From Streptomyces violaceorubidus (GTDB lineage Bacteria > Actinomycetota > Actinomycetes > Streptomycetales > Streptomycetaceae), in NCBI RefSeq assembly GCF_000717995.1, contig NZ_JODM01000016.1, forward strand, positions 61,045-125,044: DNA of 64,000 nucleotides, given 5' to 3'. Positions within the stretch are counted from its first letter, which is position 1; every line of letters begins with the position of its first letter. Below the pieces are notes generated by a model that did no database searches, had not been told where the DNA came from, and saw only the letters and a program-made list of their open reading frames with translations. This document shows positions 17,626-27,588 of the stretch, one piece after another. A program made the position numbers and the translations under genes.

Positions 17626-19083
17626 TCACGTCAGGCCCAGGGCCGGCATCAGGTAGTAGAAGGCGAAGACCGCCGACACCACGTACATCGCCACCGGCAC
17701 CTCGCGGCCCCGTCCGGCCGCCAGGCGCAGCACCGCGAAGGTGATGAAGCCCATGCCGATGCCGTTGGTGATCGAGTAGGTGAAGGGCATCATCAGCATC
17801 GTCACGAAGGCCGGGATGGCGATCGTGAAGTCCGACCAGTCGATCTCCCTGATCGAACCGGCCAGGATCAGGAACCCGACCGCGATCAGCGCCGGGGTCG
17901 CCGCCTGCGACGGGACCATGGTGGCGACCGGCGTGAGGAACAGCGCCAGGGCGAACAGCGCACCGGTGACGATGTTGGCGAAGCCGGTGCGGGCGCCCTC
18001 GCCGACGCCCGCCGTGGACTCCACGAAGCAGGTGGTGGCGGAGGAGGAGCTGGCACCGCCCGCGGCGACCGCGATGCCGTCGACGAACAGGACCTTGTTG
18101 ATGCCCGGCATCTGGCCCTCGCCGTCGGTCAGCTTCGCCTCGTCGCCGACGCCCATGATCGTGCCCATCGCGTCGAAGAAGCACGACAGCAGCACGGTGA
18201 AGACGAACAGCACACCGGTCAGGACGCCGACCTTGTCGAACCCGCCGAACAGGCTGACCTCGCCGACCAGCCCGAAGTCGGGAGTGGCGACGGGGTTGCC
18301 GGGCCACTCGGGGGTGGTCAGGCCCCAGGACGGGATGTCGACGAGCGCGTTGATGATCAGCGCGAGGGCCGTCATCACCACGATGGAGATCAGGATGGCG
18401 CCCGGCGTCTTGCGGACGATCAGCGCGAGGGTCAGCAGCACGCCGAGGACGAAGATCAGGACCGGCCAGCCGTGCAGATGCCCGCCGACGCCCAGCTGGA
18501 GCGGGACGGTGGTCTGCGCGGCGTCGGGGATGCGGGTGATGAAGCCCGAGTCGACGAGGCCGACGATCATGACGAACAGGCCGATACCGATGGAGATGGC
18601 CTTGCGCAGTCCGTAGGGCACCGCGTTCATCACGCGCTCCCGCAGCCCGGTGGCGACCAGCAGCATGACGACGAAACCGGCCAGCACCACCATGCCCATG
18701 GCGTCCGGCCAGGACATCCGCGGGGCGAGCTGGAGGGCGACGACGGAGTTCACGCCGAGACCGGCGGCGAGCGCGATCGGCACGTTGCCGATGACGCCCA
18801 TCAGCAGCGTCGTGAAGGCGGCCGTCAGCGCGGTGGCGGTGACCAGCTGGCCGTTGTCGAGCTGGTGGCCGTACATGTCCTTCGCGCTGCCCAGGATGAT
18901 CGGGTTCAGCACGATGATGTAGGCCATCGCGAAGAAGGTGGCGAAACCGCCGCGGATCTCACGGGGCAGGGTGCTGCCGCGCTCGGAGATCTTGAAGTAA
19001 CGGTCGAGACCGTTCTGCGGGGGGCGCCGGTCCTGCGGCGGCTCGGGGGACGGGGGGACCTTGGCGGAGGCCGAGGTGGACAT
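17626..19083 (-). CDS. AzgA-type NCS2 purine permease
   Basis: 485 residues with about 12-14 membrane segments. The AzgA signatures FATFFAMAYIIVLNPIIL, ALAAGLGVNSV and CFFDAMGTIMGVGDEA are present. The family imports adenine, guanine and hypoxanthine by proton symport. The start is the ATG at 19083 with GAGGTC upstream. The upstream region (about 19130-19200) is AT-rich and likely holds the promoter. It has no recognisable purine riboswitch. Confidence 0.92.
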   Translation of the reverse strand: MSTSASAKVPPSPEPPQDRRPPQNGLDRYFKISERGSTLPREIRGGFATFFAMAYIIVLNPIILGSAKDMYGHQLDNGQLVTATALTAAFTTLLMGVIGNVPIALAAGLGVNSVVALQLAPRMSWPDAMGMVVLAGFVVMLLVATGLRERVMNAVPYGLRKAISIGIGLFVMIVGLVDSGFITRIPDAAQTTVPLQLGVGGHLHGWPVLIFVLGVLLTLALIVRKTPGAILISIVVMTALALIINALVDIPSWGLTTPEWPGNPVATPDFGLVGEVSLFGGFDKVGVLTGVLFVFTVLLSCFFDAMGTIMGVGDEAKLTDGEGQMPGINKVLFVDGIAVAAGGASSSSATTCFVESTAGVGEGARTGFANIVTGALFALALFLTPVATMVPSQAATPALIAVGFLILAGSIREIDWSDFTIAIPAFVTMLMMPFTYSITNGIGMGFITFAVLRLAAGRGREVPVAMYVVSAVFAFYYLMPALGLT

Positions 19084-19286
19084 GCGGAGACCTCATCACC
19101 AACAGGTTCCCCCACGGCCTTGTCGGTGTTCCTATTGGTGTTTTCTACGAATGAAAGTGGTCAGAGACAAACGGGTTCAGTATGAACGTATGAGCCACAG
19201 ATCGCTATCTCCGCGCGTAGACCCGCATAAGCACCGTGTGGCGCCGCACCGTCAACCCGTTCGCACGCGCCTCGTAAGCTGTACGC

Positions 19287-19574
19287 ATGACGAAGTGGAC
19301 ACCCACGCACGAGGCGCCGGAGCCCCTGGAGGGCCCCGTGGTCCCGACCATCGTCGGCGGCACCATCCTCTGGTTCGTCCTCTTCCTGGTGCAGCTGCCC
19401 TTCTACGGCTGGTTCGACGACCACGGGCACACCTGGTGGGTGTGGACCTGCCTGGCCGGGGCCGGACTCGGCCTGATCGGCATCTGGTACGTCCGGGGGC
19501 GCGACGCCGCGATCAAGCGGGACGCCGCCGCACAGGGACCCCGGGGCGCGCAGGCGGACCGTCCCACCGCGTAG
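19287..19574 (+). CDS. DUF2530 domain membrane protein
   Basis: 95 residues with two transmembrane helices (TIVGGTILWFVLFLVQLPF and VWTCLAGAGLGLIGIWYV) and a basic C-terminal tail RGRDAAIKRDAA. It matches the actinobacterial DUF2530 family, for which no function is known. The N-terminus faces the P-loop-free cytoplasm by the positive-inside rule. It lies 99 bases upstream of the P-type ATPase gene on the same strand but has room for a separate promoter. Confidence 0.85.
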   Translation: MTKWTPTHEAPEPLEGPVVPTIVGGTILWFVLFLVQLPFYGWFDDHGHTWWVWTCLAGAGLGLIGIWYVRGRDAAIKRDAAAQGPRGAQADRPTA

Positions 19575-19673
19575 TACCAGAGCAGCACACCGCGCCGGTA
19601 CGCCTCGTACCCAGGTCGGGTCTTCCGCGCACTCGGTGGGTGAAGCCGCAAAACCGCACGTACCGTCGAATGC

Positions 19674-22082
19674 ATGACGCATCTCGACGCGGACAGACGC
19701 GATCCCGCGCACGCGGCGCACGCCGTCGACGCCTCTTCGCCCGCGACCGGACTCACGGCGGCCCAGGTCGCCGAACGGGTCGCGCGCGGCCGGGTCAACG
19801 ACGTGCCGGTGCGCAGCAGCCGCTCCCTGCCCGACATCGTCCGCGCCAACGTCTTCACCCGGTTCAACGCGATCATCGGCGTGCTCTGGGTGATCATGCT
19901 GTTCGTCGCGCCGATCCAGGACAGCCTGTTCGGCTTCGTGATCCTCGCCAACACCGGCATCGGCATCGTCCAGGAGTGGCGGGCCAAGAAGACCCTCGAC
20001 TCGCTGGCCGTGATCGGCGAGGTCCGGCCGACGGTGCGCCGGGACGGGAAGCCCGCCGAGATCAGTACCTCCGAGATCGTGCTCGACGACGTCATCGAGA
20101 TCGGCCCCGGCGACAAGGCCGTGGTCGACGGAGTGTGCGTCGAGGCGGACGGCCTGGAGATCGACGAGTCGCTGCTGACCGGTGAGGCCGACCCGGTGGT
20201 CAAGCAGCCCGGCGACCAGGTCATGTCGGGCAGCTTCGTGGTCGCGGGCGGCGGCGCCTTCCGGGCGACCAGGGTGGGCCGCGAGGCGTACGCCGCGCAG
20301 CTCGCCGAGGAGGCCTCCCGCTTCACGCTGGTCCAGTCCGAGCTGCGCTCCGGCATCTCCACCATCCTCAAGTACGTCACGTGGATGATGGTCCCGACCG
20401 CGATCGGCCTGATCCTGAGCCAGCTGCTCGCCGAGGACAACGAGCTGGACGACTCGATCGCGCGCACCGTCGGCGGCATCGTGCCCATGGTCCCCGAGGG
20501 CCTGGTGCTGCTCACCTCCGTCGCCTTCGCGATCGGCGTCGTCCGGCTCGGCCGCAAGCAGTGCCTCGTGCAGGAGCTGCCCGCCATCGAGGGGCTGGCC
20601 CGGGTGGACACCGTCTGCCTGGACAAGACGGGCACCCTCACCGAGGGCGGCATGGACGTCACCGACCTGCGCCTGCTCGACGGCGCCGACGAGCCCTACG
20701 TGCGTACCGTGCTCGGCTCCCTCGGGGCCTCGGACCCGCGCCCCAACGCCTCCCTCCAGGCGATCATCGACACCTACCCGGTCGACGGGTCCGCCGGGGC
20801 GTGGCAGTGCACGGGGTCGCTGCCCTTCTCCTCCGCCCGCAAGTACAGCGGCGCCACCTTCGACGAGGGCGACGGCACCACCGGCTCCTGGCTGCTGGGG
20901 GCGCCGGACGTGCTGCTGGCCGAGGACGACCCGGCGCTCGCCGAGACCGGGCGGCTCAACGAGCAGGGCCTGCGGGTCCTGCTGCTGGCCCGCACCACCC
21001 GCGCCCTGGACGACCCCGGGGTCGCCGAGGGGGCGGAACCCACCGCCCTGGTCGTCCTGGAGCAGCGGCTGCGCCCGGACGCCGCCGACACCCTGCGCTA
21101 CTTCGCCGACCAGGACGTGCGCGCCAAGGTCATCTCCGGCGACAACGCGGTGTCGGTCGGCGCGGTCGCCGCCAAGCTGGGGCTGACCGGGGCCACCGTG
21201 GACGCGCGCCGGCTGCCCGCCGAGCGGGAGGAGATGGCCGGCGCGCTCGACGAGGGCACGGTGTTCGGGCGGGTCACCCCGCAGCAGAAGCGGGACATGG
21301 TGGGCGCTCTCCAGTCGCGCGGCCACACGGTCGCGATGACCGGCGACGGCGTCAACGACGTCCTCGCGCTCAAGGACGCCGACATCGGCGTGGCGATGGG
21401 CTCCGGCTCGGAGGCGACCCGGGCGGTCGCGCAGATCGTGCTGCTCGACAACAGCTTCGCCACCCTGCCGTCGGTGGTGGCCGAGGGCCGCCGGGTGATC
21501 GGCAACATCACGCGGGTGGCGACCCTGTTCCTGGTCAAGACCGTGTACTCGGTGCTGCTGGCGATCCTGGTGGTCTGCTCACAGGTCGAGTACCCCTTCC
21601 TGCCCCGCCACCTGACCCTGCTCTCGACGCTCACCATCGGCGTCCCCGCGTTCTTCCTGGCCCTCGCCCCGAACAGGGAACGGGCCAGGCCCCACTTCGT
21701 CCGGCGTGTGATGCGGTACGCGATCCCGGGCGGCGTGGTGGCGGGTGCGGCGACCTTCGTGACGTACCTCGTCGCCCGGCAGCACTACTCGGGACCGGGC
21801 GCGCTGGACGCGGAGACCAGCGCGGCGACGCTGACGCTGTTCCTGGTCTCGATGTGGGTCCTGGCGATCATCGCCCGGCCGTACACGTGGTGGCGGGTGC
21901 TGCTGGTCGCGGCGATGGGGCTGGGCTTCCTGATCGTGCTGGTGGTGCCGTGGCTCCAGGACTTCTTCGCGCTGAAGCTGGTGGGCGTGACCCTGCCGTG
22001 GGCCGCCGTCGGCATCGCGGTGGTCGCGGCGGCCGTCCTGGAACTCCTGTGGAGGTGGGTCGGCCGCCGCTTCCCCGCGTAG
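19674..22082 (+). CDS. P-type cation ATPase, CtpE-like
   Basis: 802 residues. The actuator loop has LLTGEADP, the phosphorylation motif is D317-KTGTLT, and the hinge is GDGVNDVLALKDADIGVAMGSG. The membrane domain has PEGLVLL in TM4. Its overall length and the start (RANVFTRFNAIIG) resemble mycobacterial CtpE, reported as a calcium importer; specificity here is inferred. It has no N-terminal heavy-metal-binding domain. The ATG is at 19674. The secreted protein gene converges on it with only a 4-base gap. Confidence 0.93.
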   Translation: MTHLDADRRDPAHAAHAVDASSPATGLTAAQVAERVARGRVNDVPVRSSRSLPDIVRANVFTRFNAIIGVLWVIMLFVAPIQDSLFGFVILANTGIGIVQEWRAKKTLDSLAVIGEVRPTVRRDGKPAEISTSEIVLDDVIEIGPGDKAVVDGVCVEADGLEIDESLLTGEADPVVKQPGDQVMSGSFVVAGGGAFRATRVGREAYAAQLAEEASRFTLVQSELRSGISTILKYVTWMMVPTAIGLILSQLLAEDNELDDSIARTVGGIVPMVPEGLVLLTSVAFAIGVVRLGRKQCLVQELPAIEGLARVDTVCLDKTGTLTEGGMDVTDLRLLDGADEPYVRTVLGSLGASDPRPNASLQAIIDTYPVDGSAGAWQCTGSLPFSSARKYSGATFDEGDGTTGSWLLGAPDVLLAEDDPALAETGRLNEQGLRVLLLARTTRALDDPGVAEGAEPTALVVLEQRLRPDAADTLRYFADQDVRAKVISGDNAVSVGAVAAKLGLTGATVDARRLPAEREEMAGALDEGTVFGRVTPQQKRDMVGALQSRGHTVAMTGDGVNDVLALKDADIGVAMGSGSEATRAVAQIVLLDNSFATLPSVVAEGRRVIGNITRVATLFLVKTVYSVLLAILVVCSQVEYPFLPRHLTLLSTLTIGVPAFFLALAPNRERARPHFVRRVMRYAIPGGVVAGAATFVTYLVARQHYSGPGALDAETSAATLTLFLVSMWVLAIIARPYTWWRVLLVAAMGLGFLIVLVVPWLQDFFALKLVGVTLPWAAVGIAVVAAAVLELLWRWVGRRFPA

Positions 22083-22086
22083 CGGG

Positions 22087-22845
22087 CTACTTCACGTCGA
22101 CGAAGTCGGAGACCGAGGTGATCGCCCCGGACGCCGAGTTGCCGGCGAAGACGTAGCGGTAGTAGCCGTCCGCGCCGGCCTTGACGGTGGTGCTGAGGTT
22201 GCCCGCCGAGTTGCTCTTGACGGTCTTCAGCACGATGTACGCCTTCGCACCCTTCTTCAGGTACTGGAGCTGCACCGACTGGCCGGAGTACGCCCCGTAC
22301 TTGAGCGTCTCCCAGTTGGCCCGGGACAGCTTGCCGGTGACCGTGAGGGTCTTGCCCTTCTTCACCGGCTCCGGCGAGGCGTTGGTCGTCAGGGCGCTGC
22401 CGCGCTGGAACTTGAAGGACCCGGCCTTGCTCTTCCAGACGAAGTCGCCGTCCTTGGCGTCGATCCAGGCGTCGACGTACCAGGTGCCGGCCATCGCGTT
22501 GGCGAGGTAGTCCGTCCGCGGGTCGATCTTCACCGAGGCCGTGCAGGTGGAGGTGGTCGCGCTGACCTTCTTGCAGGTCGGCTTGCCCGTCGACTCGTAG
22601 CCGTACCCCGGGCCCTTCAGGTCGAAGGAGTCGGCGCCCAGGATGCCGGAGTCGTCGGTGGCGGTCACGCTGACCGAGAAGGTCTTGGCGCTGCCGGTGC
22701 CGATGGACACCTTGTTGTCGCCGTCGACGACGACCTTGGTGATCCGGGTGTCGCCGCTTCCGCCGTCGGCCTGGGCGGCCGGGACGGCGAGGGCGGTCAG
22801 GGCCAGGGCGCCGGTGGCGGCCGCCACCAGGACTCGTGTGCGCAT
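22087..22845 (-). CDS. Secreted beta-rich protein (Ig-like repeats)
   Basis: 252 residues. The signal peptide (RTRVLVAAATGALALTALAVPAAQA) is followed by two Ig-like or invasin-like beta domains: the first contains VSVTATDDSGI and a C...C pair (CKKVSATTSTC), the second PVKKGKTLTVTGKLSRANW. Similar Streptomyces proteins are often labelled calcium-binding, but no classical calcium site is visible. GGGGAA lies 5 bases upstream of the ATG at 22845. It is probably extracellular; its role is unknown. Confidence 0.82.
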   Translation of the reverse strand: MRTRVLVAAATGALALTALAVPAAQADGGSGDTRITKVVVDGDNKVSIGTGSAKTFSVSVTATDDSGILGADSFDLKGPGYGYESTGKPTCKKVSATTSTCTASVKIDPRTDYLANAMAGTWYVDAWIDAKDGDFVWKSKAGSFKFQRGSALTTNASPEPVKKGKTLTVTGKLSRANWETLKYGAYSGQSVQLQYLKKGAKAYIVLKTVKSNSAGNLSTTVKAGADGYYRYVFAGNSASGAITSVSDFVDVK

Positions 22846-23016
22846 GTGTTCCCCACGTCGGTACAAGGGGCCCCGGCGGTCGTCACCGTGACGGGACCCG
22901 GAGGGTCGTGAGTCTGCTGACTCGCCTCATAGATCCACGGCACGGCGCGATGGTTGTACGGGAAGTGAAGGAATGGTGTGCGCACCTTCACATCAGGTCT
23001 CCTCGGGCGGAGCGGT

Positions 23017-26000
23017 TCAGTCGAACCAGCGGTCCCGGGCCAGTTCCGCCGTGCGCGTCTCGTCCTCCAGCAGGGCCGCGACCTCGAAGCGCCGCGGCCA
23101 CTGGCCCGCCGCCCAGGCGAGACCGGCCGCCACGCCCTCCAGCGTCGCCGCGTGCACCGCACCGTCGTTCGTCAGCCGCCAGTCGATCTCCACCCCGTCG
23201 ACGACCAGTTCCCCGTGCTCCACGTACGACGCCGGGGTCCGCGCCCCGAGCAGTACCCGCACCGGCTCCGGTACGTCGTGCTCGGTGCCCTCGGAGTCCA
23301 CGCGCCCGGTGACCGACTCGCTCAGCCGCCGCACCTGGAACAGCTCCGCCAGTTCGGCGGCCCGGGCCGGGCGGACCGGCAGCAGCGGCACGCCCGACGT
23401 GAACGGCAGCAGGTCGGGCGAGTCGACCACGACCGCGTCGGCGGCGTCCACCACGCGCACCTCGCCGTCGAGCACCGCCCGCACCTCGTCCGGCAGGGTG
23501 ACCCGCTCCGGGTCCAGCTCGGCCAGCGCCCCGTACAGGGCGTGCAGTTGGGCGGCCGTGACCGGGCGGTCGGGGTCGGCGAGGCGGTCCAGGAGTTCGG
23601 CCGCGCCGCCGGGCTCGTCGAGGAGCGCGGCGACCGAGGTGCGCACGCCCAGCGCCCGCAGCACCTGCTCGTCCTCGAAGCCGGTCGCGTCGGCCTCGTC
23701 GTACAGGCCCCGCAGCAGCGGGTCGCCGCCCGCCGCGCGCAGGCCCGCCGGGCGGCGTCCGCCGAGCACCGGGTGCCCGCGCAGCCACCACGCGGTGTAC
23801 GGCCGGACGACCTCGTGGGTGCCGTCGGGCAGCAGGACGCGCACGGGCTGGACGAGCGCGTCGCGCAGCGGCGGCCGGGACAGCAGGGCGAGCGCCTCGG
23901 GCCAGTGGTCGTCGTCCACGAGGTCGAGGTCGCGCACGGCGACGATCTCGGTGGCGACCGGCGGGACGGGGGTGTCCGGGAAGCGGTCGAGGACGTCCTC
24001 GCTCCACACGTCCACGGCGTCGAGGAGTCCGGCGTCGTCGGGCTCGGCGAAGTCCCCTTCGCGGGGCTCCAGTTCGTCGGGGTCCAGGACGACGTCGGTG
24101 GCGCGCACGAGGGCGAAGGTGACGAGGACCCCACAGGCGGCCAGCGGCTCGGGGCCCCACTTGGCGGCGAGTTCGCCGTCCACGGCGGCGAGTTCGTCCT
24201 CGCGCATGACCTGGGCGAACGGTCCGCCGGGGAAGACGAGTTCGCCCGCCGGGGAGAGTTCGCCGTCCTCGTCGGGCAGGGCGAGCGCGCCCAGCCAGGG
24301 CTCGTCCCCGGGGTCGAGCCCGGCGCCCTGGACCAGGCCGAGGACGGTGTCGGCCAACTCCTCGGCGTCCAGGGCGTCCTCCTCCCAGTTCGTCCCGCCC
24401 TCCTCGTCCAGGGAGGCGGCGACGGCCGCCCGGACCTGCGGGGTGGTGAGCACGGCGCGCGGGGTGGCCGGGAGGGCGCCGAGCTTCTCCAGCAGCGGGT
24501 GCGCGGCGTCCGGATGGGCGACCTTCAGACCGAGGCGGGTGAGGACCTCCGGGTCGAGGGAGGCGGCCTCCGGGGAGGGCAGCAGCGTCTGCCGGGGCCC
24601 GATGGTCGTCCGGCCGTCGGCCAGCGGCACCGGCAGCCCGGACAGCCGGTCGGGGTCGACGCCGGCGAGGCTGTCGTAGAGTCCGCGCCACCAGGCGGGC
24701 GCCTTCTCCAGGCCCGCCAGCCGGTCGATCGCGTCGGTCAGCGGCGCCCGGGCCACGCCCAGCGAGCGCAGCTCCGCGCGGCGCTCCAGACCGGCGGGCA
24801 GCAGCGTCGGCAGCACCTCGGCCAGCACCCGCACGGTGTCGGCGCCCGCGCCCTCCACCACCTCGGCGTCGCGCGGCCGCAGGGACTCCGGAAGGTCGTC
24901 CTCCGCGTCCTGGCCCGCGGAGGGTAGGGCGGGCGGCAGGAAGGACGTACGGGGCAGCCGGTCGAGGATTGCCTGCCGCAGCGCGCCGTCCAGTTCGCCC
25001 CGGCCCAGCGCGCCGGGCACGAGGTCGATGAGACCGGCGGTGACCGGCCGCCAGTCGGCGAGCAGCCCGGCGTAGGCGTCGGCGGCCCGTTCCGTCAGGA
25101 AGTCGGTGAGCGGTCCCGGCGCGGTGTGCCGACGGGTGGCGTCCAGCGGGAAGGACGCGATCAGCAGGGCGGGCACCCCGAGGGGCTCGTCGCTGGGCGT
25201 CGGGGCGTGCACGACGGGGCTGGTGCGGGGGCGGGCGGGGGCGCCGTCGGCGTCGACGGGCACCGCCCAGGTCACCGACCAGTGGGGGCGCAGCCGCTCC
25301 TCGACCGGCCGGTCGGCGAGGAGGTCGGGGGTGAGGGGGCCGTGCGCGGCGGCGGTGCGCCAGCGGGTGGTGCCCTCCCCGGAGTCCGCCACGACGGTCA
25401 GGCCGCCCTCGGTCCGACGGGAGAGGGTGCGGACCTCGTCCCCGGCCTCGATCACCACCTCCGCCAGGCCCGGCAGGGCGAGCAGCAGGGCGTCGTCCAC
25501 GCCGTGCAGGAGCCGTTCGGCGAGGTCGGCGGCGGCTGTGTCGCGCAGCGGCAGGATCACGGCCGTGTCGTAGGGGGCGGGGGCGCTGCCCTCGGCGGGG
25601 AACGGCAGCCGCAGCAGCGGGACGTGCCCGTCGCGCCGCCGGATCTCGTCGCCCAGGCCGGGGCTGTGCCGGGCGGTGTCGGCGGCCAGGTCCCGGGCCT
25701 CGGCCAGGGACCAGCGCACCCCGCCGTGCCGGCCGACGACGGCGGGCTCGTCGGTGACGGCCAGGACGGCGGCGAAGCCGACCCCGAACCGGCCGACCGC
25801 GCCCTGCTCCGTGTCCCGTTTGGCGGAGGCGCGCAGCGTGGACAGCGACTCGACGCCGGTCGCGTCCAGCGGGGCGCCGGTGTTGGCGGCGACGAGGACG
25901 CCGTCGCGCAGGGTGAGCCGGAGCCGGCCGGGCACGCCGGACCGCGCGGCGGCGTCGGCGGCGTTCTGCGCGAGTTCGACGACCAGCCGGTCGCGGTAAC

Positions 26001-26145
26001 CGCCGAGGACGAGGTCCTCCTCCGCGTTGGCGTCCTCACGGAACCGGGCCGGGCTCGTCGCCCAGGCGTCCAGCACCCCGCGCCGCAGACGTGCCGTCCC
26101 GAACGGATCCGCACCCTCGGCGGCAGGCCGTACGAACATGCTCAC
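23017..26145 (-). CDS. Giant GHKL-ATPase protein with sacsin-like N-terminal domain
   Basis: About 1042 residues. The N-terminal 250 residues form a GHKL (HSP90/sacsin-type) ATP-binding domain: N-box RLVVELAQNAADAA, then ANTGAPLDATGVESLSTLRAS, and GRFGVGFAAVLAVTD. The remaining 800 residues are acidic and Leu-rich with no motif I recognise. Such proteins are widespread in actinobacteria with unknown function; a chaperone-like role is inferred from the ATPase family. The GTG at 26145 is chosen because GAGGAG lies 6 bases upstream (ATG 26139 is the alternative). It follows the DUF3027 gene on the same strand across a repeat-filled gap. Confidence 0.87.
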   Translation of the reverse strand: MSMFVRPAAEGADPFGTARLRRGVLDAWATSPARFREDANAEEDLVLGGYRDRLVVELAQNAADAAARSGVPGRLRLTLRDGVLVAANTGAPLDATGVESLSTLRASAKRDTEQGAVGRFGVGFAAVLAVTDEPAVVGRHGGVRWSLAEARDLAADTARHSPGLGDEIRRRDGHVPLLRLPFPAEGSAPAPYDTAVILPLRDTAAADLAERLLHGVDDALLLALPGLAEVVIEAGDEVRTLSRRTEGGLTVVADSGEGTTRWRTAAAHGPLTPDLLADRPVEERLRPHWSVTWAVPVDADGAPARPRTSPVVHAPTPSDEPLGVPALLIASFPLDATRRHTAPGPLTDFLTERAADAYAGLLADWRPVTAGLIDLVPGALGRGELDGALRQAILDRLPRTSFLPPALPSAGQDAEDDLPESLRPRDAEVVEGAGADTVRVLAEVLPTLLPAGLERRAELRSLGVARAPLTDAIDRLAGLEKAPAWWRGLYDSLAGVDPDRLSGLPVPLADGRTTIGPRQTLLPSPEAASLDPEVLTRLGLKVAHPDAAHPLLEKLGALPATPRAVLTTPQVRAAVAASLDEEGGTNWEEDALDAEELADTVLGLVQGAGLDPGDEPWLGALALPDEDGELSPAGELVFPGGPFAQVMREDELAAVDGELAAKWGPEPLAACGVLVTFALVRATDVVLDPDELEPREGDFAEPDDAGLLDAVDVWSEDVLDRFPDTPVPPVATEIVAVRDLDLVDDDHWPEALALLSRPPLRDALVQPVRVLLPDGTHEVVRPYTAWWLRGHPVLGGRRPAGLRAAGGDPLLRGLYDEADATGFEDEQVLRALGVRTSVAALLDEPGGAAELLDRLADPDRPVTAAQLHALYGALAELDPERVTLPDEVRAVLDGEVRVVDAADAVVVDSPDLLPFTSGVPLLPVRPARAAELAELFQVRRLSESVTGRVDSEGTEHDVPEPVRVLLGARTPASYVEHGELVVDGVEIDWRLTNDGAVHAATLEGVAAGLAWAAGQWPRRFEVAALLEDETRTAELARDRWFD

Positions 26146-26189
26146 GGTGACTCTCCTCATCGACGGACCACGAAGGTACCGCCCAACCA

Positions 26190-26285
26190 GCCCGTCGGGG
26201 GGTGCCCCCTCCGGGGGAGTTCGAGGACGAGGCCGTCAAGGCCGAAGGGGGGGACCGGGGGGCGCAGCCCCCGGGGACCCCAGCC
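26190..26285. repeat. GC-rich intergenic hairpin element
   Basis: Two hairpins (GGGGG-TGCC-CCCTCCGGGGG type at about 26197-26220, and CCGGGGGGCGCAGCCCCCGG at about 26256-26275) flank GAGTTCGAGGACGAGG and a run of G. I recall very similar sequence scattered between Streptomyces genes, so this may be a dispersed REP-like element, possibly acting as a terminator for the DUF3027 gene. Confidence 0.5.
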
Positions 26286-26317
26286 ACGACGCACCCGCGC
26301 CGAAGACCGCACCCGCG

Positions 26318-27244
26318 CTACGAGTGCCCCAGCTCCGCCGACGCCTGGTCCTCGCTCACCGGCACCGAGCCGGAATCCGCGGCGGGCCGCAACGGGAACG
26401 GGTCCACCCGCGTCTCGTCGATCACCGGCGGAGCCACCCGCGGCGGCTTGGGCATGACCGCCGCCTCGGAGTGCCCGCCGCACCCGTAGGCCAGCGACAC
26501 GACATGGCCGTCGGCCGGGGAGAACTCGTTGGCGCAGACCCCGAAGGCCTGCCCGAGCGAACCGCCGATCCGGGCGAGGAAGCCGCAGCTGACGCAGGAG
26601 GCGGGGGCCGCCTGGGCCATCGCGGTCTTCGGGCCGTAGCCCTCCTCCCAGCGGTCGGCGGCGACGTGCAGGCCGTACCGGGACAGCACCCGGGTGCGGC
26701 GCAGGCCCAGCTCCTCGGCGACCGCCGAGATCGTGCCGCGGGCCGGGACGGTCGACAGCTCGGCGGGCGGCCCGGAGGTCACCTCGGCATCCTCGGCCTC
26801 GACCAGGTCGGCCATCTCGTGGGAGACGACCGAGTTCGGCGGCGGCTCGTCCTCACCCGTCCAGCCCGGCTCCAGCCGCAGGTCGTCCGCGTCGGTGGGC
26901 AGCAGGTCCCCGGGACCCATGTCACCGGGCCGCAGCCGCTCGCTCCACGGCACCCACTCGGGGGCCAGCAGCGCGTCGGGGCCGGGCAGCAGCACCGCCT
27001 CGTCCACCGTGACGATCTTGGCGCGGGAGGCGCGGGCCACCGTCACGGCCCAGCGCCAGCCCCGGTACCCCAGCTCCTTGCAGGCGAAGTAGTGCGTGAC
27101 GACCCGGTCGCCCTCCGACACCATGCCCTCGTGCTCGCCGACGACGCCGGGGGCGGCGGCCTCCTCGGCTGCGGCGCGGGCGAGGTCGACGGCCTCGGCG
27201 CACAGACGGTCAGGGGTGCGGCTTCGCGTTGTCGCTGCGCTCAC
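26318..27244 (-). CDS. DUF3027 family protein
   Basis: 308 residues, matching the actinobacterial DUF3027 family. A likely zinc site comprises CVSCGF, then C(ANEFSPADG), then YGCGGHSEA near residues 230-270. The N-terminal part (YFACKELGYRGWRWAVTVARASRAKIVTVDE) is the most conserved-looking segment. The function is unknown; the gene commonly sits beside the MFS/DUF2771/futalosine cluster, as it does here, divergent from the MFS gene. The start is the ATG at 27244. Confidence 0.85.
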   Translation of the reverse strand: MSAATTRSRTPDRLCAEAVDLARAAAEEAAAPGVVGEHEGMVSEGDRVVTHYFACKELGYRGWRWAVTVARASRAKIVTVDEAVLLPGPDALLAPEWVPWSERLRPGDMGPGDLLPTDADDLRLEPGWTGEDEPPPNSVVSHEMADLVEAEDAEVTSGPPAELSTVPARGTISAVAEELGLRRTRVLSRYGLHVAADRWEEGYGPKTAMAQAAPASCVSCGFLARIGGSLGQAFGVCANEFSPADGHVVSLAYGCGGHSEAAVMPKPPRVAPPVIDETRVDPFPLRPAADSGSVPVSEDQASAELGHS

Positions 27245-27588
27245 AGGTATCGCTTCTCTCCATACGCCGTCTCACGAGTGCGCCGCTGAGTGCGAGGGGC
27301 GGACGGAGCGGACCTGTGGACCGCGTCGACGTCCGCGCCCGATCGCGCTCGGGCGCACCTACGTCATCCATTCTGCGGGATGGCCGTACGGCGCGCGGCC
27401 GAGAACGTTCGCCACGGCGCGCTACGCACGCTACCTGCTCATGTGCCCTGGGCCTACACCGACGGGAGTTTCGGCGGGGTACGAGCCTGTGTTCCCGAGC
27501 GGTGCCGGCCTCCCGGTCACCCGACCCGATCACCGCCATACGTGCCGTATCGACGCTACAGCCGCCGCTGACGGGGCACTATGACGGG
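27245..27588. other. 344-base divergent intergenic region
   Basis: It lies between the DUF3027 and MFS genes, which are transcribed away from each other. It should hold both promoters. I see no clear gene, riboswitch or paired operator; the open frames across it have no conserved features. Confidence 0.5.

Noticed and set aside
19084..19286. Purine riboswitch upstream of the AzgA permease
   Set aside because: The conserved purine-aptamer loop sequences are not present; only an AT-rich promoter-like region is seen.
27229..27588. N-terminal extension of the MFS transporter
   Set aside because: It would run through the divergent promoter region and lacks membrane or conserved character; the GTG at 27589 fits.
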